Below are positions 7,991-17,252 of a stretch of 64,000 bases of DNA, in pieces (position 1 is the first letter of the stretch; each line of letters opens with the position of its first letter). Where the stretch lies: assembly GCA_963827515.1 (NCBI GenBank), contig CAWHBF010000028.1, positions 124,001 to 188,000 of the forward strand, in the 5' to 3' direction. The position numbers and the translations under genes are program-made. Under the pieces are notes generated by a model. It was not told where the DNA came from. It did no database searches and worked only from the letters and a program-made list of their open reading frames with translations. The DNA comes from JABFSA01 sp963827515. Lineage in GTDB: Bacteria > Acidobacteriota > Vicinamibacteria > Vicinamibacterales > UBA2999.

Positions 7991-9586
7991 CCTGACAACG
8001 AGCTCGAGCAGATCTCGCAGCTCGCCGTCTCACTTTCGAGACGGTTGACCCATGCCCACGTCGGCGAGATCGAATCGGCGATTGCTGAGGCGCTCGAGCA
8101 GATTGCCGCGGTGACACAGGTCGATGTCTGTCAGGTTCTCGAGTTCACCGAGTCGGGCGCGTTAGCGCGTGTGCACGTCCCACCGAGAGCCGCAGACGCG
8201 GCGAACCGGCAGGTCCAGAACCAGCTTCCGGACGCGTGGCTCGTCGAACGCCTCTCGCGAGGCGAGCTCGTGGTCGTCTCGCAACCGGATGAACTGCCGC
8301 GGGAGGCGATCGCCGCGCGCGAGCAGGCGCTCGTGACGGGATTCTGCTCCATCCTGGGAGTGCCGGGGGTGTTCGCCGGGCAGACAACCTGTGGCCTGGT
8401 CATCCGCAACGCTCGAGGACCGCGACGCTGGTCACAACTGTTGGTCGAGCGCACGCAGCTCCTGTCGGAGATCATTGGCGCGGGGCTGCATCGTACGAGG
8501 CCGGAGATCGCTCGCCGCTCCGGCGACGACGTGATCGAACGATTGAACACCCGGCTCGAGGCCGACAATGCGTACCTCAAGGAAGAGCTCAAGAGCTATC
8601 ACGACTTCGACGAGATCGTTGGTGAGAGTGCCATACTTCGAGGCGCACTCACGCGCGTGGCCCAGGTCGCCCCAATGAACTCCAGCGTCCTGCTGCTAGG
8701 CCCGACGGGCACGGGCAAGGAACTATTTGCCCGAGCCCTGCACGAACGGAGCCGACGGCACGGGCGCCCGCTGGTAAGGGTCAATTGCGCGGCACTTCCG
8801 CCGACGCTCGTCGAAAGCGAACTGTTCGGCCATGAGAAGGGCGCGTTCACCGGTGCGGTGGCGATGCGGCAGGGACGATTCGAACTGGCCGATGGCGGTA
8901 CGATTTTCCTGGACGAGATCGGCGACCTGACGCCCGAGGTGCAGGTGAAGTTTCTTCGCGTTCTCCAAGAAGGTGAATTCGAGCGCGTGGGGTCCTCACG
9001 CACCAAGCACGTGGACGTTCGCGTGATTGCCGCCACCCATCGCAACCTCGAAGCTGACGTCGCCGCGGGGCGCTTCCGAGCCGACCTGTACTATCGTTTG
9101 AGCGTGTTTCCGATTCACGTGCCATCCCTGCGCGATCGTGCCGAAGACATCCCGCAGCTCGTGTGGTTTTTCATTCACCGCAACCAGCGCGAACTTGGAC
9201 GACGAATCACGAAGGTGCCGCCGTCTGTGATGGACGCCCTCACGAACTACTCGTGGCCCGGCAACGTCCGCGAGCTCGAGAACGTCGTCGAGCGCGCCAT
9301 GATCGCGTCCATGGGAGATACGCTCCAACTCGATGACGCCCTGCCCTTCAGCGGGCGGTGCATCGTCGCGTCAACATCACCGGACGACCTCGACGCCGTT
9401 CAGCGCGCGCACATCGAGAACATTCTCGAATTATGTGGTTGGCGGATCAACGGGACCGGCAATGCCGCAGAGCGCCTGGGCATCCACCCGAACACGCTCC
9501 GATTCCGCATGAAGAAGCTGGGTGTCCAGACTCCCAGGGGCAGGTCGCGAGATCTTCGCCGGCCAGTGGCGCGGCCGTTGGCTTGA
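7940..9586 (+). CDS. Sigma-54-dependent enhancer-binding protein (GAF-AAA+-Fis HTH)
   Basis: 548 residues. A GAF-like sensory domain occupies about 30-180, followed by a short coiled linker (IERLNTRLEADNAYLKEEL) and then the AAA+ domain. That domain has Walker A GPTGTGKE, the sigma-54-contacting GAFTGA loop (GHEKGAFTGA), Walker B GGTIFLDEIGD and the sensor region WPGNVRELENVVERA. A Fis-type helix-turn-helix closes the protein (NAAERLGIHPNTLRFRMKKLG). All residues needed for ATP-driven remodelling of sigma-54 RNA polymerase are visible, so it should be a functional activator. The GAF ligand is unknown. No dedicated kinase is adjacent. The many -24/-12 sites in this window are candidate targets, an inference from co-location. 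Confidence 0.92.
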   Translation: MNEVFMPVVNIAPSRTLPDNELEQISQLAVSLSRRLTHAHVGEIESAIAEALEQIAAVTQVDVCQVLEFTESGALARVHVPPRAADAANRQVQNQLPDAWLVERLSRGELVVVSQPDELPREAIAAREQALVTGFCSILGVPGVFAGQTTCGLVIRNARGPRRWSQLLVERTQLLSEIIGAGLHRTRPEIARRSGDDVIERLNTRLEADNAYLKEELKSYHDFDEIVGESAILRGALTRVAQVAPMNSSVLLLGPTGTGKELFARALHERSRRHGRPLVRVNCAALPPTLVESELFGHEKGAFTGAVAMRQGRFELADGGTIFLDEIGDLTPEVQVKFLRVLQEGEFERVGSSRTKHVDVRVIAATHRNLEADVAAGRFRADLYYRLSVFPIHVPSLRDRAEDIPQLVWFFIHRNQRELGRRITKVPPSVMDALTNYSWPGNVRELENVVERAMIASMGDTLQLDDALPFSGRCIVASTSPDDLDAVQRAHIENILELCGWRINGTGNAAERLGIHPNTLRFRMKKLGVQTPRGRSRDLRRPVARPLA

Positions 9587-9721
9587 GCTGCTGTGCACGA
9601 ACTGTCGAGCATGGGGCTCTCGCCACGGTGTCGGTCGCGCCACGGGTGCCGACCCGAAGGTAGCACGTGACGTGGAAGTGGCGCCTCCGTTGAGGGAGGT
9701 CGGCCGCTCGCCACGTGGACG

Positions 9722-10015
9722 TCAGATCCGCCGCGGCCCCTTCAACGGCAAGTTCGTCGGCCGAGCCGCCTCCGAGTCGATCTTCAATTGGATGTACCCG
9801 GGGACACCAACCAGATCCGCGCCGGCGGCGCGTACTCGCCGCAGCGCGTCAATGCCCGCCATGTCCGCAGACACGAGATCCGACAGGTCGAGTCGGACAT
9901 GGTCGGCATCGGCGCACGCTTTGAGCAACTCGGGCACCTGAGCACCGCTCAACTGCCCCGCCAGCCGCACGACGCGGTAGTCAACTTCCTGAACAACGCC
10001 GATCCAACAATCCAC
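9722..10015 (-). CDS. Small STAS-domain protein
   Basis: From GTG 10015 (AGGGA upstream) the protein is about 97 residues and reads GVVQEVDYRVVRLAGQLSG, then VRLDLSDLVSADMAGIDALRRV and AGADLVGVPGYIQLKI. This is the strand-helix pattern of STAS domains (anti-sigma-factor antagonist or MlaB type), in which an Asp/Ser-containing turn (here LVSADMAG) sits where SpoIIAA is phosphorylated. An upstream in-frame start at 10117 would add a non-conserved leader. It converges on the activator gene. A partner anti-sigma factor is not visible, so the role is unknown. Confidence 0.6.
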   Translation of the reverse strand: MDCWIGVVQEVDYRVVRLAGQLSGAQVPELLKACADADHVRLDLSDLVSADMAGIDALRRVRAAGADLVGVPGYIQLKIDSEAARPTNLPLKGPRRI

Positions 10016-10117
10016 GGACGTCCCTAGACGCAATATCGGAGCCAAGACGGTTGACGTCGAGAAGCCCTGCACTCCCGCAGGTTGTGCCCGGGGAATGGCC
10101 CGGAGCCGCGATGGCAC

Positions 10118-10835
10118 GGCCGTAGATCACGGCAGACCGTCAACAAGTCTCAACACGTTGAAGGATTCGGTCAGTCGCATCGAATGCGGCTGCGCCCTTT
10201 GAGGCATACCAGGCGGGTGTCGGGATCAACGTTCAGGATAATCGCGTACTAGCTCGGACGGGCTCACGACTCGGCGGCACCGTCGCTCGGCGTGTCGTCT
10301 TCTCACGCCTGGTGTGACGCCCGTGAATCGAGTCGTCCAGTTGCAGTTCTGAGAACCGGCGCACCTCGGGAGGAACATTTCTCTCGAGCGCGACGACCGC
10401 TACCTCGGGTTCGAGGACATGGGTCGCCAGGCCAGAGCGCCCGGGTCCGGTGACCAGCTGGCGCCACCACCTGGCGATCGCCGGCCAGCGCTGTTGACGA
10501 CAGGCAAGGCACCAACGACGCGACGGCGACGAGCGCGGCAACGAAGCATGGCACGCGTGCGCGCGCCCCTATGGCTACGCCGACCACTGTCGAGGGACTG
10601 AGTGTCGATGGATCATGCGCGTCTCGGTCGGGTCGGCCTGCAAGTCCCGGACCCTCGTGATGACGACTCCGCCTGGGCCCCCGACCCTGATCCCCTGGCG
10701 TGTAACAGGGCTCCTAGCCGACCGAGACCGCGCTCACCATATATGGTTATTAGGAGGGAGCCGACCTCGGGTGCCGCACGGCGAACACCGCGAAAAGACG
10801 GCGACATCTGAAGCCAACTCGCGGAGGGCGCGCGA
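10118..10835. other. Intergenic region with a possible decayed secreted-protein gene
   Basis: About 720 bases. On the minus strand near 10587-10480 a frame reads like a signal peptide (FVAALVAVASLVPC then STALAGD). A second frame, 10480-10240, continues RRFSELQLDDSIHG with a basic tail, as if one frameshifted gene were present. No family is recognised and the call is weak. The rest shows no structure. Confidence 0.25.
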
Positions 10836-10851
10836 TGGCTCGGGGATTGCG
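10836..10851 (+). promoter_or_regulatory. Sigma-54-type promoter for ppk2
   Basis: TGGCTCGGGGATTGCG keeps TGGC, the G at position 7, TTGC and GG-N10-GC spacing. The predicted start is about 10862, giving a 34-base leader to the TTG start, with AGGAG inside it. Confidence 0.45.
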
Positions 10852-10895
10852 GCGCGCACATCTCGTTCGTTCACCTGCTTCCCCAGGAGTCATGG

Positions 10896-11822
10896 TTGGC
10901 CCTCACATTCAAAGACGTTCGCAAACTGTTCCAGGTACCTACTCACGGTCGAATACGGCTGAGCGACTACGACCCGGGTTGGGCGGCGGAGAAGCACTTT
11001 GCGGATCTGACCAAAACGGAGTTGAAGACGCGTGCCGCGGAGTTTCTGCGGCAGAACGTCACCGAGCTCGCGGACGCGCAGGAGCGACTCTACGCCTCCG
11101 ACACGCATGCAGTGCTCGTCGTGCTGCAGGCCTCCGACGCGGCGGGAAAAGACGGCACCATTAAACACGTCATGTCCGGCGTGAACCCACAGGGTTGTCA
11201 GGTGTTCTCGTTCAAGAAGCCGTCGAGCGAAGAACGTGACCACAACTTTCTCTGGCGGTACACGAAAGCACTGCCGGAACGCGGACGCATCGGCATCTTC
11301 AACCGCTCGTACTACGAAGACGTCCTCGTGGTACGAGTCCACCCGGAACTACTCGACAACCTCCCAGGCAAGGATCGCGGGAAGGAGTTCTGGCAGGACC
11401 GATACGACGACATCAACCAGTTCGAACGACATCTGGCCCGCAACGGGACCCTCGTCCTCAAATTCTTCCTCAACCTGTCGAAGAAGGAGCAACGGCGACG
11501 TTTCCTGGACCGTCTCGACACGCCCGAAAAGAACTGGAAGTTCAACCTCGGAGACCTCGAGGAACGCAAGCACTGGTCAGAGTACCAGGCGGCCTTTGAG
11601 AACATGCTGAAACAGACGAGCACGCCATGGGCACCGTGGTGGGTTATCCCGGCGGACAACAAGTGGATCACGCGCGCGCTGGTAGCCGGCATCATGACGC
11701 GCTCGATCGACAAGCTCGGCGTGAAGTTTCCACGGGTGTCGGCCGAGCAGCAACAGCGGCTGGCCGCCGCCCGGCGCGAACTGGAGGGACGCACGTCCGG
11801 CCCATCGAAAAAACAGTCCTGA
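10896..11822 (+). CDS. ppk2: Polyphosphate kinase 2
   Basis: 308 residues from TTG 10896, with AGGAG ending seven bases upstream; the ATG at 10892 is out of frame. The P-loop is VLQASDAAGKDGTIKHV. The PPK2-specific block is GRIGIFNRSYYEDVLVVRVHPELL, and the region LKFFLNLSKKEQRRRFLDRL precedes a C-terminal PWWVIPADNKW. These define the PPK2 family, which moves phosphate between polyphosphate and nucleotides in the cytoplasm. The length fits the one-domain type; whether it acts on NDP or NMP cannot be settled by eye. It stands alone, with a sigma-54-type site upstream. Confidence 0.93.
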   Translation: MALTFKDVRKLFQVPTHGRIRLSDYDPGWAAEKHFADLTKTELKTRAAEFLRQNVTELADAQERLYASDTHAVLVVLQASDAAGKDGTIKHVMSGVNPQGCQVFSFKKPSSEERDHNFLWRYTKALPERGRIGIFNRSYYEDVLVVRVHPELLDNLPGKDRGKEFWQDRYDDINQFERHLARNGTLVLKFFLNLSKKEQRRRFLDRLDTPEKNWKFNLGDLEERKHWSEYQAAFENMLKQTSTPWAPWWVIPADNKWITRALVAGIMTRSIDKLGVKFPRVSAEQQQRLAAARRELEGRTSGPSKKQS

Positions 11823-12008
11823 TCGCTCCTGCCCATCGATTGGGGCACGCCCGCCGCGCTGGCTCCAAGGCAACCTGGACGCTGGCTGTTCGCGCGACGC
11901 TCACCGCCAATTGTGAGCCCCCTTGCGTCTTACCAACCAGATCCGGACCCGTGGCGCCAATTCCCGCCAGATCTCTGCGCACTCTGGCCGTCCACGCCAG
12001 GGGGCGAC

Positions 12009-12024
12009 TGGCGCGCTACTTGCC
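12009..12024 (+). promoter_or_regulatory. Sigma-54-type promoter
   Basis: TGGCGCGCTACTTGCC has TGGC, G at position 7, TTGC and GG-N10-GC spacing. The predicted start is about 12035, leaving a 54-base leader that includes AGGAG at 12074-12078 before ATG 12089. Confidence 0.5.
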
Positions 12025-12088
12025 TTGGGAATTCGCGTCCGAGGCGATGGCGCTACCCCTGCGGCCCTACGACAGGAGAACAGCAGAC

Positions 12089-14444
12089 ATGTTGACCCGT
12101 TACGCACGACACGCTCGCAACAGACCCGGCGTCGCGATGCTCACCATCGTCAGCCTCCTCGCATCGCCGACCGCGCCGCTCGTTGCGGCACAGGCGCCAG
12201 CCGCCGCTCGCCCCGCCGCTGCCGCCGTCCCCCCAACCGAACTGGAGGACTGGCCGCGTGCCTACCTGACTGCCAGCGGCGCGGCGCTCACGATCTATCA
12301 ACCGCAGGTCGCGAGTTGGGCCGATCAGAAGCATGCCGTCCTCTATGCGGCGGTGTCCCACACGGCGAAGGGTGCCAAGACACCCTCGATCGGCACGATC
12401 AAGGTGGAATCCGATACGAGCGTCGCCCTGGACGAGCGGCTCGTGAGCTTCTCGGAGTTCAAAATCACCGAGTCCAGCTTCCCCACGCTCCAGCGCGATC
12501 AGCTTCGATCCCTCGTCGCGGAGATCGAGGCTTCGGTGCCGCTCGAGGAGCGTGTGATCGCGCTCGATCGCGTGCTGGCGAACGTCGACATGAGCCAGAT
12601 CGTCCCGAAGAACGTGGACGGCTTGAAGGCGGATCCGCCGCCGATCTTCTTCAGTAAGGCTCCCGCCGTCCTTGTCAATATCGACGGCGACCCCATTTGG
12701 ACGCCCATTCCACAGAACGACCTGACCTCGGCGGTCAACACCAACTGGGATCTGTTCGAACACAGTCCAACCAAGACCTATTACCTGCGCCACGAGAAGG
12801 TCTGGCTGAAGGCGACCGATGTGAAAGGACCGTGGGCTCCAGCGGGCACGTTGCCGGGGAGCTTCGCAAAGCTGCCTGCGGACGACAACTGGAAAGAGGT
12901 GAAGACGAGTCTCCCTGGCGCCAGGGTGAGCGCCAGCCAGGCGCCCACGGTGTTCGTGAGTCTGACACCCGCGGAACTGATCCTGCTGCGAGGCGAACCG
13001 AGCTACCTTGCGGTCGAGGGTGCGCCGCAACTCCTCTGGGTCAGCAACACCGACAGCGATGTGTTCCGGATGGGACTCAAGGGTCCTGTCTACTTCCTCG
13101 TCGCGGGCCGATGGTTCTCGGCACCAGATTTCACCGGCCCATGGACATTCGCCACACCAAGCCTGCCGGCCGCCTTCAAGCAAATCTCGCTCGAGCACGA
13201 ACGGTCGCGCGTGCTGGCGTCCGTGCCCGGCACGCCGCAGGCCGCCGAGGCCATCCTGCTCGCGCAGATTCCACAGACCGCGCGCGTCAGCAAGACCGTG
13301 GCAGCGCCCGAGGTCGCGTATCAGGGCGGCACGCCCCAGTTCGAGCCAATCGAGCCGACCACCGTGCAGCGCGCGGTCAACACGGACAAGGACATCCTGA
13401 AGGTCGGTGACCTCTACTACATGTGCTTCCAGGGCGTGTGGTTCATGTCGACGACAGCGACGGGGCCGTGGGCCGTCACCGGAGAGGTGCCGAAGCAGAT
13501 TTACGAGATCCCCGTGAGCTCGCCGTCGTACAACGTCACACACGTCACGGTTGAGGACGACGACGACGACTGCGGTGGTGTACGCCACGGCAGCGGCTTT
13601 CACGGGAGTCATGATCGGGTGGGGCTGCGCGGTGTGGGGCACCGGCTACTACTATCCCCCGTACTATGGGTACGGGGGCTTCTACCCCTACTATTACCCC
13701 CACTATCCCACCTACGGGTACGGCGCGTCGTACAACCCCTGGACCGGGGCCTACACTCGCGGCGCCGTGGCCTACGGTCCCTACGGTGGCGCCGGGGTGG
13801 CCGCCCGCTACAACCCCCGAACCGGCACATACTCGCGCGGCGCCGTGGCCCACGGTCCGTACGGCTCGAGGGGCGCCGCGTCGGCCTACAACCCCCGCAC
13901 CGGCGCCTACGGCGCAACGCGACAGGGCTCGAACGTGTACGGCAGTTGGGGACAGACGGGCGTCCAGCGCGGCGACCAGTGGGCCACGACCTCGCGCTAC
14001 ACGAACAATGTCACGGGCGCGACGACGCGCAGGACCGAGACGAGCGGTGGGGGCACCGCTGTCAGCCGGACGGGGGTTGGAGGTCGTACGACGGTCGGCG
14101 AGTCTGGAAGTGGCGACATATACGCCGGTCGCAACGGCAACGTCTATCGCAAGCAGGGCGACAGTTGGCAGCAGTACGGCGAAGGTGGCTGGAGCGGCGT
14201 CGACCAACCGACGCCACAGCAGAGACAGCAGGCGCAGGACGGCCGCGCGGCGCAGGGCGGCGGGACCGGGTCAGGCTGGGATTCGGCGACGGCGACCCAG
14301 GTGACGCGCGACTCCGCCGCGCGCGCCGAGGGCACCCAGCGGACGCGCGACTCCAGCCAGGTGCGCAGCGGCGCGTCCACGCGTTCCGGCAGCTATCGCG
14401 CAGGCGGCGGTGCGAGCCGGGGTGGCGGCGGGCGACGCCGCTAG
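12089..14444 (+). CDS. Large secreted protein with Tyr/Pro/Gly-rich repeat tail (one frameshift)
   Basis: ATG 12089 (AGGAG upstream) begins a signal peptide ending LVAAQA. The first 490 or so residues, to about 13550, contain two similar modules with segments such as KTYYLRHEKVWLKATDVKGPW and DLYYMCFQGVWFMSTTATGPW, and resemble proteins labelled carbohydrate-binding family V/XII, a label I would not trust for function. In a (GAC)n run near 13555 the frame must shift by one to reach a hydrophobic stretch (VVYATAAAFTGVMIGWG). A low-complexity tail follows: YYPPYYGYGG, three units of YNPxTGxYxRGAVAxGPYG, and an Arg/Gly-rich end. The total is about 784 residues. The shift could be a sequencing slip in the repeat. 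Confidence 0.6.
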
Positions 14445-14449
14445 TCAGT

Positions 14450-14480
14450 CGCCGGCGAAGGCCGGCGGCCCTTCCGGGCT
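14450..14480. terminator. Paired hairpins between convergent genes
   Basis: CGCCGGC-GAAG-GCCGGCG is a perfect 7-bp stem at 14450-14467. It is followed directly by GCCC-TTCC-GGGC. The position, between the stops of convergent genes, fits a bidirectional terminator, but no U tract follows. Confidence 0.5.
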
Positions 14481-14488
14481 GCCGGTCA

Positions 14489-15327
14489 TCAGCGCCTGGT
14501 CTGTTCCTCGATCGTAATCGGCGAGCGAAGCTCGAACGCCACCACTGTCTCCGCGGGAATTTCGGCGGCTTCGCCGCGCATCGCCGCGCCCGCACCACCG
14601 CCGATCAGCGCACCCACGGCGGCGCCCGTTCCGCCACCGGCGATCGCGCCGATCGCGGCACCCGCGCCGGCGCCAACGCCCACCTTCGCCGCGTCCTTGC
14701 CCCTGTTAGCTGCAGCCTCGTAGCCGACCGGAGACGTCACGACTTCAATCTTTCGGCCGTCGCCGATGGTCAGACCCGTGAGCTCGATGGAGAGGTTCGC
14801 CTTTCCCGCGACGCGCCCGCCCTTGTCCGCCTCGACAATGCGGCCGTCGACCTTGGCGCCCGCGGCTGCGACGGTCCAATTATTGACGACGATCGGCTCC
14901 TCCAGAACCGCGGCGAACACGTCTCCGCTCTTCATGGTCGATGTCGACAATTGACGGGTTGTTCTGATCGTCAGCACCTGACCCGCATTCAAGCGGGCGA
15001 CCCTGGGCTTCGGCGGGGCTGGCGCTGCCACCGGAGCCGGAGCCGGAGCTGGCGCCGCCACCGGAGCCGGGGCTGGCGCTGCCGCCGGAGCCGGGACGCC
15101 GGTTGCTGAACGGCGCCCGAAGAGGGTGCCTGGGCGGGTGGTGCACCCTCCGAGGGCTGGCTCTGCGCAGAAGGGTCCGCGCTTGAAAGCGACGCCGCGG
15201 GCTCTTGAGACTCGGGCGCGGAGCAGGCGACCGCAACAAGAGCTGCGCCCGCGAGGGTCGACATCAACACGAGAGGCGATCGGCGCCGCCGGCTGGTTGG
15301 ATTCGTGCGTGAGCGCATCGTTGTCAT
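14489..15327 (-). CDS. Glycine-zipper lipoprotein with Pro/Ala linker (one frameshift)
   Basis: The N-terminal frame (ATG 15327, GGAGGTG upstream) encodes a signal peptide with lipobox VAVACS. It runs to about residue 70, then switches frame near 15105 into a Pro-Ala linker (PAPAPVAAPAP). A beta-rich domain follows (RLNAGQVLTIRTTRQLSTSTMKSGD). The C-terminus carries glycine-zipper helices (VGVGAGAGAAIGAIAGGG, GAAVGALIGGGAGAAM), which insert into or pack against membranes. Joined, it is about 279 residues. Its role is unknown; such proteins are usually anchored in the outer membrane. The break falls in a GC-rich repeat, where an indel is easy. Confidence 0.65.
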
Positions 15328-15571
15328 TCTCAAAGGTCACCTCCATGTCCCGCCCGCACGTCGGGTATTGACTGGGTTTGGCCGCCTTGATCAGGTTCTG
15401 ACCATGTGTGGCACGGCGATCACCGCTGGTGGTGAGTCTTCGATGGCATTTCCCCAGCTTCGATGCCGCGAACCCGTGATGGTGGCGTAATGAAGCAAGT
15501 TCAGGGCCGCGTCACACGAACACGGTCGCGGGATCCCTCGAGCACCAAGCAACAAAGACTGGTTCTGGAGT

Positions 15572-15587
15572 TGGAGGCGCAATTGCA
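15572..15587 (+). promoter_or_regulatory. Possible sigma-54-type promoter for mscS
   Basis: TGGAGGCGCAATTGCA keeps GG-N10-GC and a perfect TTGCA, but positions 4-7 do not match. The predicted start is about 15598, 32 bases before ATG 15630. Confidence 0.3.
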
Positions 15588-15629
15588 CCACTTGAGGGAC
15601 GTGAATACCGTCTTTAACGAACACAGGTC

Positions 15630-17225
15630 ATGACCATGACGAAGACCATCAATCTCGGTCTGATTCTGCTCGCCCTGCTTCTCCTTCATTCGGTGCACGT
15701 CCAGACCCGGCAGGCGGAGCCACCGCAGGGTGCGGCCACTCCACAAGCGCAGCCCGCCGAGGATTCACTGGGGCGCACGACCCCACACGGGACCGTCGTC
15801 GGTCTCATCACGGCTGTTGACCAGGAGAACCTCGCACGCGCCGCCGAATATCTGGAGTCTGGGCTGAGTCCTTCAGGTCGACGGGAGCTGGCCCGGAAGC
15901 TGGGCGCCGTTCTCGACCGCAAGCTCCTCACGAGCCTCGATAGCCTCAGTGACGAGCCTGACGGCGACGCTGGCGATGGGCTCACCGATCGCGATCGGAT
16001 CGGCGTCGTGGAAAGTTCGTCCGGCAGCGTGGAAGTATTCCTGGACCGCGTACAACGGGGTCGTGGCGCCCCCCTGTGGTTGTTCTCCTCCATTACGTTG
16101 CAGGAAATCCCCCGAGTCTACGACGAACTCGAGCCCGCCCGGATAGAACAGTACGTGCCGGACTCGCTCCGAACCACTCGATGGCTGTCACTCCCACTCT
16201 ATCGATGGATCGGCTTGCTCCTTTTCATCCCTTTGGTCTTGGGTCTCGCAACGCTGTGCATCCGCGTGCTGAACGTCTTACTCCGACCGGTGTTCGGCCG
16301 CCTCGGGCAGGACACTGCCGTTCGCGAGCTGATGCGTCTTGGGCCTCTGCACCTGCTGATTCTCGCCCTGCTCTTCTACGGTGGCTCATTCCTCGGCCTC
16401 GATCTCACGTCTCGGCTTTTCTGGAGTCGCGTGGCCGGGGTCCTGATGATCCTGGCCGTGTCCTGGTTCTCGTTGCGCCTCGTGGATGTTCTGGCAGAGT
16501 TGAGCCTCGGGCGCCTGGCACGGAAAAACCGGTCGGCGGATACGGCCCTGCTCCGCTTGATCAGCCGCCTGTCGAAGGCGGGGGTCGTCATCGTCACCGG
16601 TCTGGTTCTTCTCTATCTTGCGAATGTCGAGCTCACCGCCGCGCTCACCGGGCTCGGCGTCGGTGGAATAGCGATTGGCTTCGGCGCCCAGAAGACGATT
16701 GAGAACCTGTTCGGGGGCATCATGGTGATTTCCGACAAGCCGGTCAACGTTGGGGACATCTGCAAGGTGGGCGAATACATGGGAACCGTCGAAGATATCG
16801 GCATCCGTTCGACGCGTATCCGCACGTTGGATCGAACCGTGGTGTCGGTTCCCAACGGCCAACTGGCAAGCATGATCCTGGAGAACTTCGCCGAGCGTGA
16901 CCGCATGCTGTTTCATCACACGATCGGACTGGGACATCAGACGACCGCGGAGCAGCTGCGCGACGTCCTGGCGCAGATCCAGGGGCTGCTCGCTGCACAT
17001 CCCAAGGTGGACGCCGCCTCCGCACGCACGCGGTTCATCAGGTTCAGCGCCGCCTCGCTGGACCTCGAGGTCTTCGCCTACGTGCTCGAGAGCCAGCAGC
17101 CGGCGTTCCTGGCCATTCAGGAAGACCTTCTGCTCGGCATCATCGACACGATCGACAGCAGCGGCGCGTCAATCGCGGCTCCTGCCCTCACACTACCGCC
17201 CCTCGCGAACGCTCTCTCGCGATAA
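15630..17225 (+). CDS. MscS-family mechanosensitive channel with periplasmic N-terminal domain
   Basis: 531 residues. A signal-like N-terminus is followed by a soluble region (about 25-180). Four or more membrane helices come next, then the MscS core: the pore-lining helix ALTGLGVGGIAIGFGAQKTIENLFGG, the beta domain starting KPVNVGDICKVGEYMGTVEDIGIRSTRIRTLD and RTVVSVPNGQLASMILENFAERD, and an alpha/beta C-terminal domain. The Gly/Ala-rich pore helix and the VPNGQ motif are diagnostic. It is larger than E. coli MscS (286 residues), resembling the YnaI/YbdG class. It would release solutes during osmotic downshift. Convergent with the glycosidase gene through a hairpin. Confidence 0.9.
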   Translation: MTMTKTINLGLILLALLLLHSVHVQTRQAEPPQGAATPQAQPAEDSLGRTTPHGTVVGLITAVDQENLARAAEYLESGLSPSGRRELARKLGAVLDRKLLTSLDSLSDEPDGDAGDGLTDRDRIGVVESSSGSVEVFLDRVQRGRGAPLWLFSSITLQEIPRVYDELEPARIEQYVPDSLRTTRWLSLPLYRWIGLLLFIPLVLGLATLCIRVLNVLLRPVFGRLGQDTAVRELMRLGPLHLLILALLFYGGSFLGLDLTSRLFWSRVAGVLMILAVSWFSLRLVDVLAELSLGRLARKNRSADTALLRLISRLSKAGVVIVTGLVLLYLANVELTAALTGLGVGGIAIGFGAQKTIENLFGGIMVISDKPVNVGDICKVGEYMGTVEDIGIRSTRIRTLDRTVVSVPNGQLASMILENFAERDRMLFHHTIGLGHQTTAEQLRDVLAQIQGLLAAHPKVDAASARTRFIRFSAASLDLEVFAYVLESQQPAFLAIQEDLLLGIIDTIDSSGASIAAPALTLPPLANALSR

Positions 17226-17249
17226 GGGCGACGCAGGCGTCGCCCCTTA
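17223..17249. terminator. Bidirectional hairpin between mscS and the glycosidase gene
   Basis: TAAGGGCGACGC-AG-GCGTCGCCCCTTA: a 9-bp perfect GC stem with a two-base loop, extended by TAA/TTA around one bulged C. The left arm begins in the mscS stop codon. The second gene's stop is four bases away on the other strand. Confidence 0.6.
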
Positions 17250-17252
17250 CCG

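Noticed and set aside
10029..10044. TGGCTCCGATATTGCG upstream of the STAS gene as a sigma-54 promoter.
   Set aside because: Position 7 and the last base do not match, and the predicted transcript start lies after the ribosome site, so it is weaker than the others.
10602..10811. Short open frames between the STAS gene and ppk2.
   Set aside because: No ribosome site, no conserved motif, and they overlap in several frames.
11627..15109. A 1,160-residue open frame covering ppk2's end and the repeat protein.
   Set aside because: Its first 150 residues shadow ppk2 and its last 500 shadow the true reading of the repeat protein and the lipoprotein on the other strand; only the middle is real.
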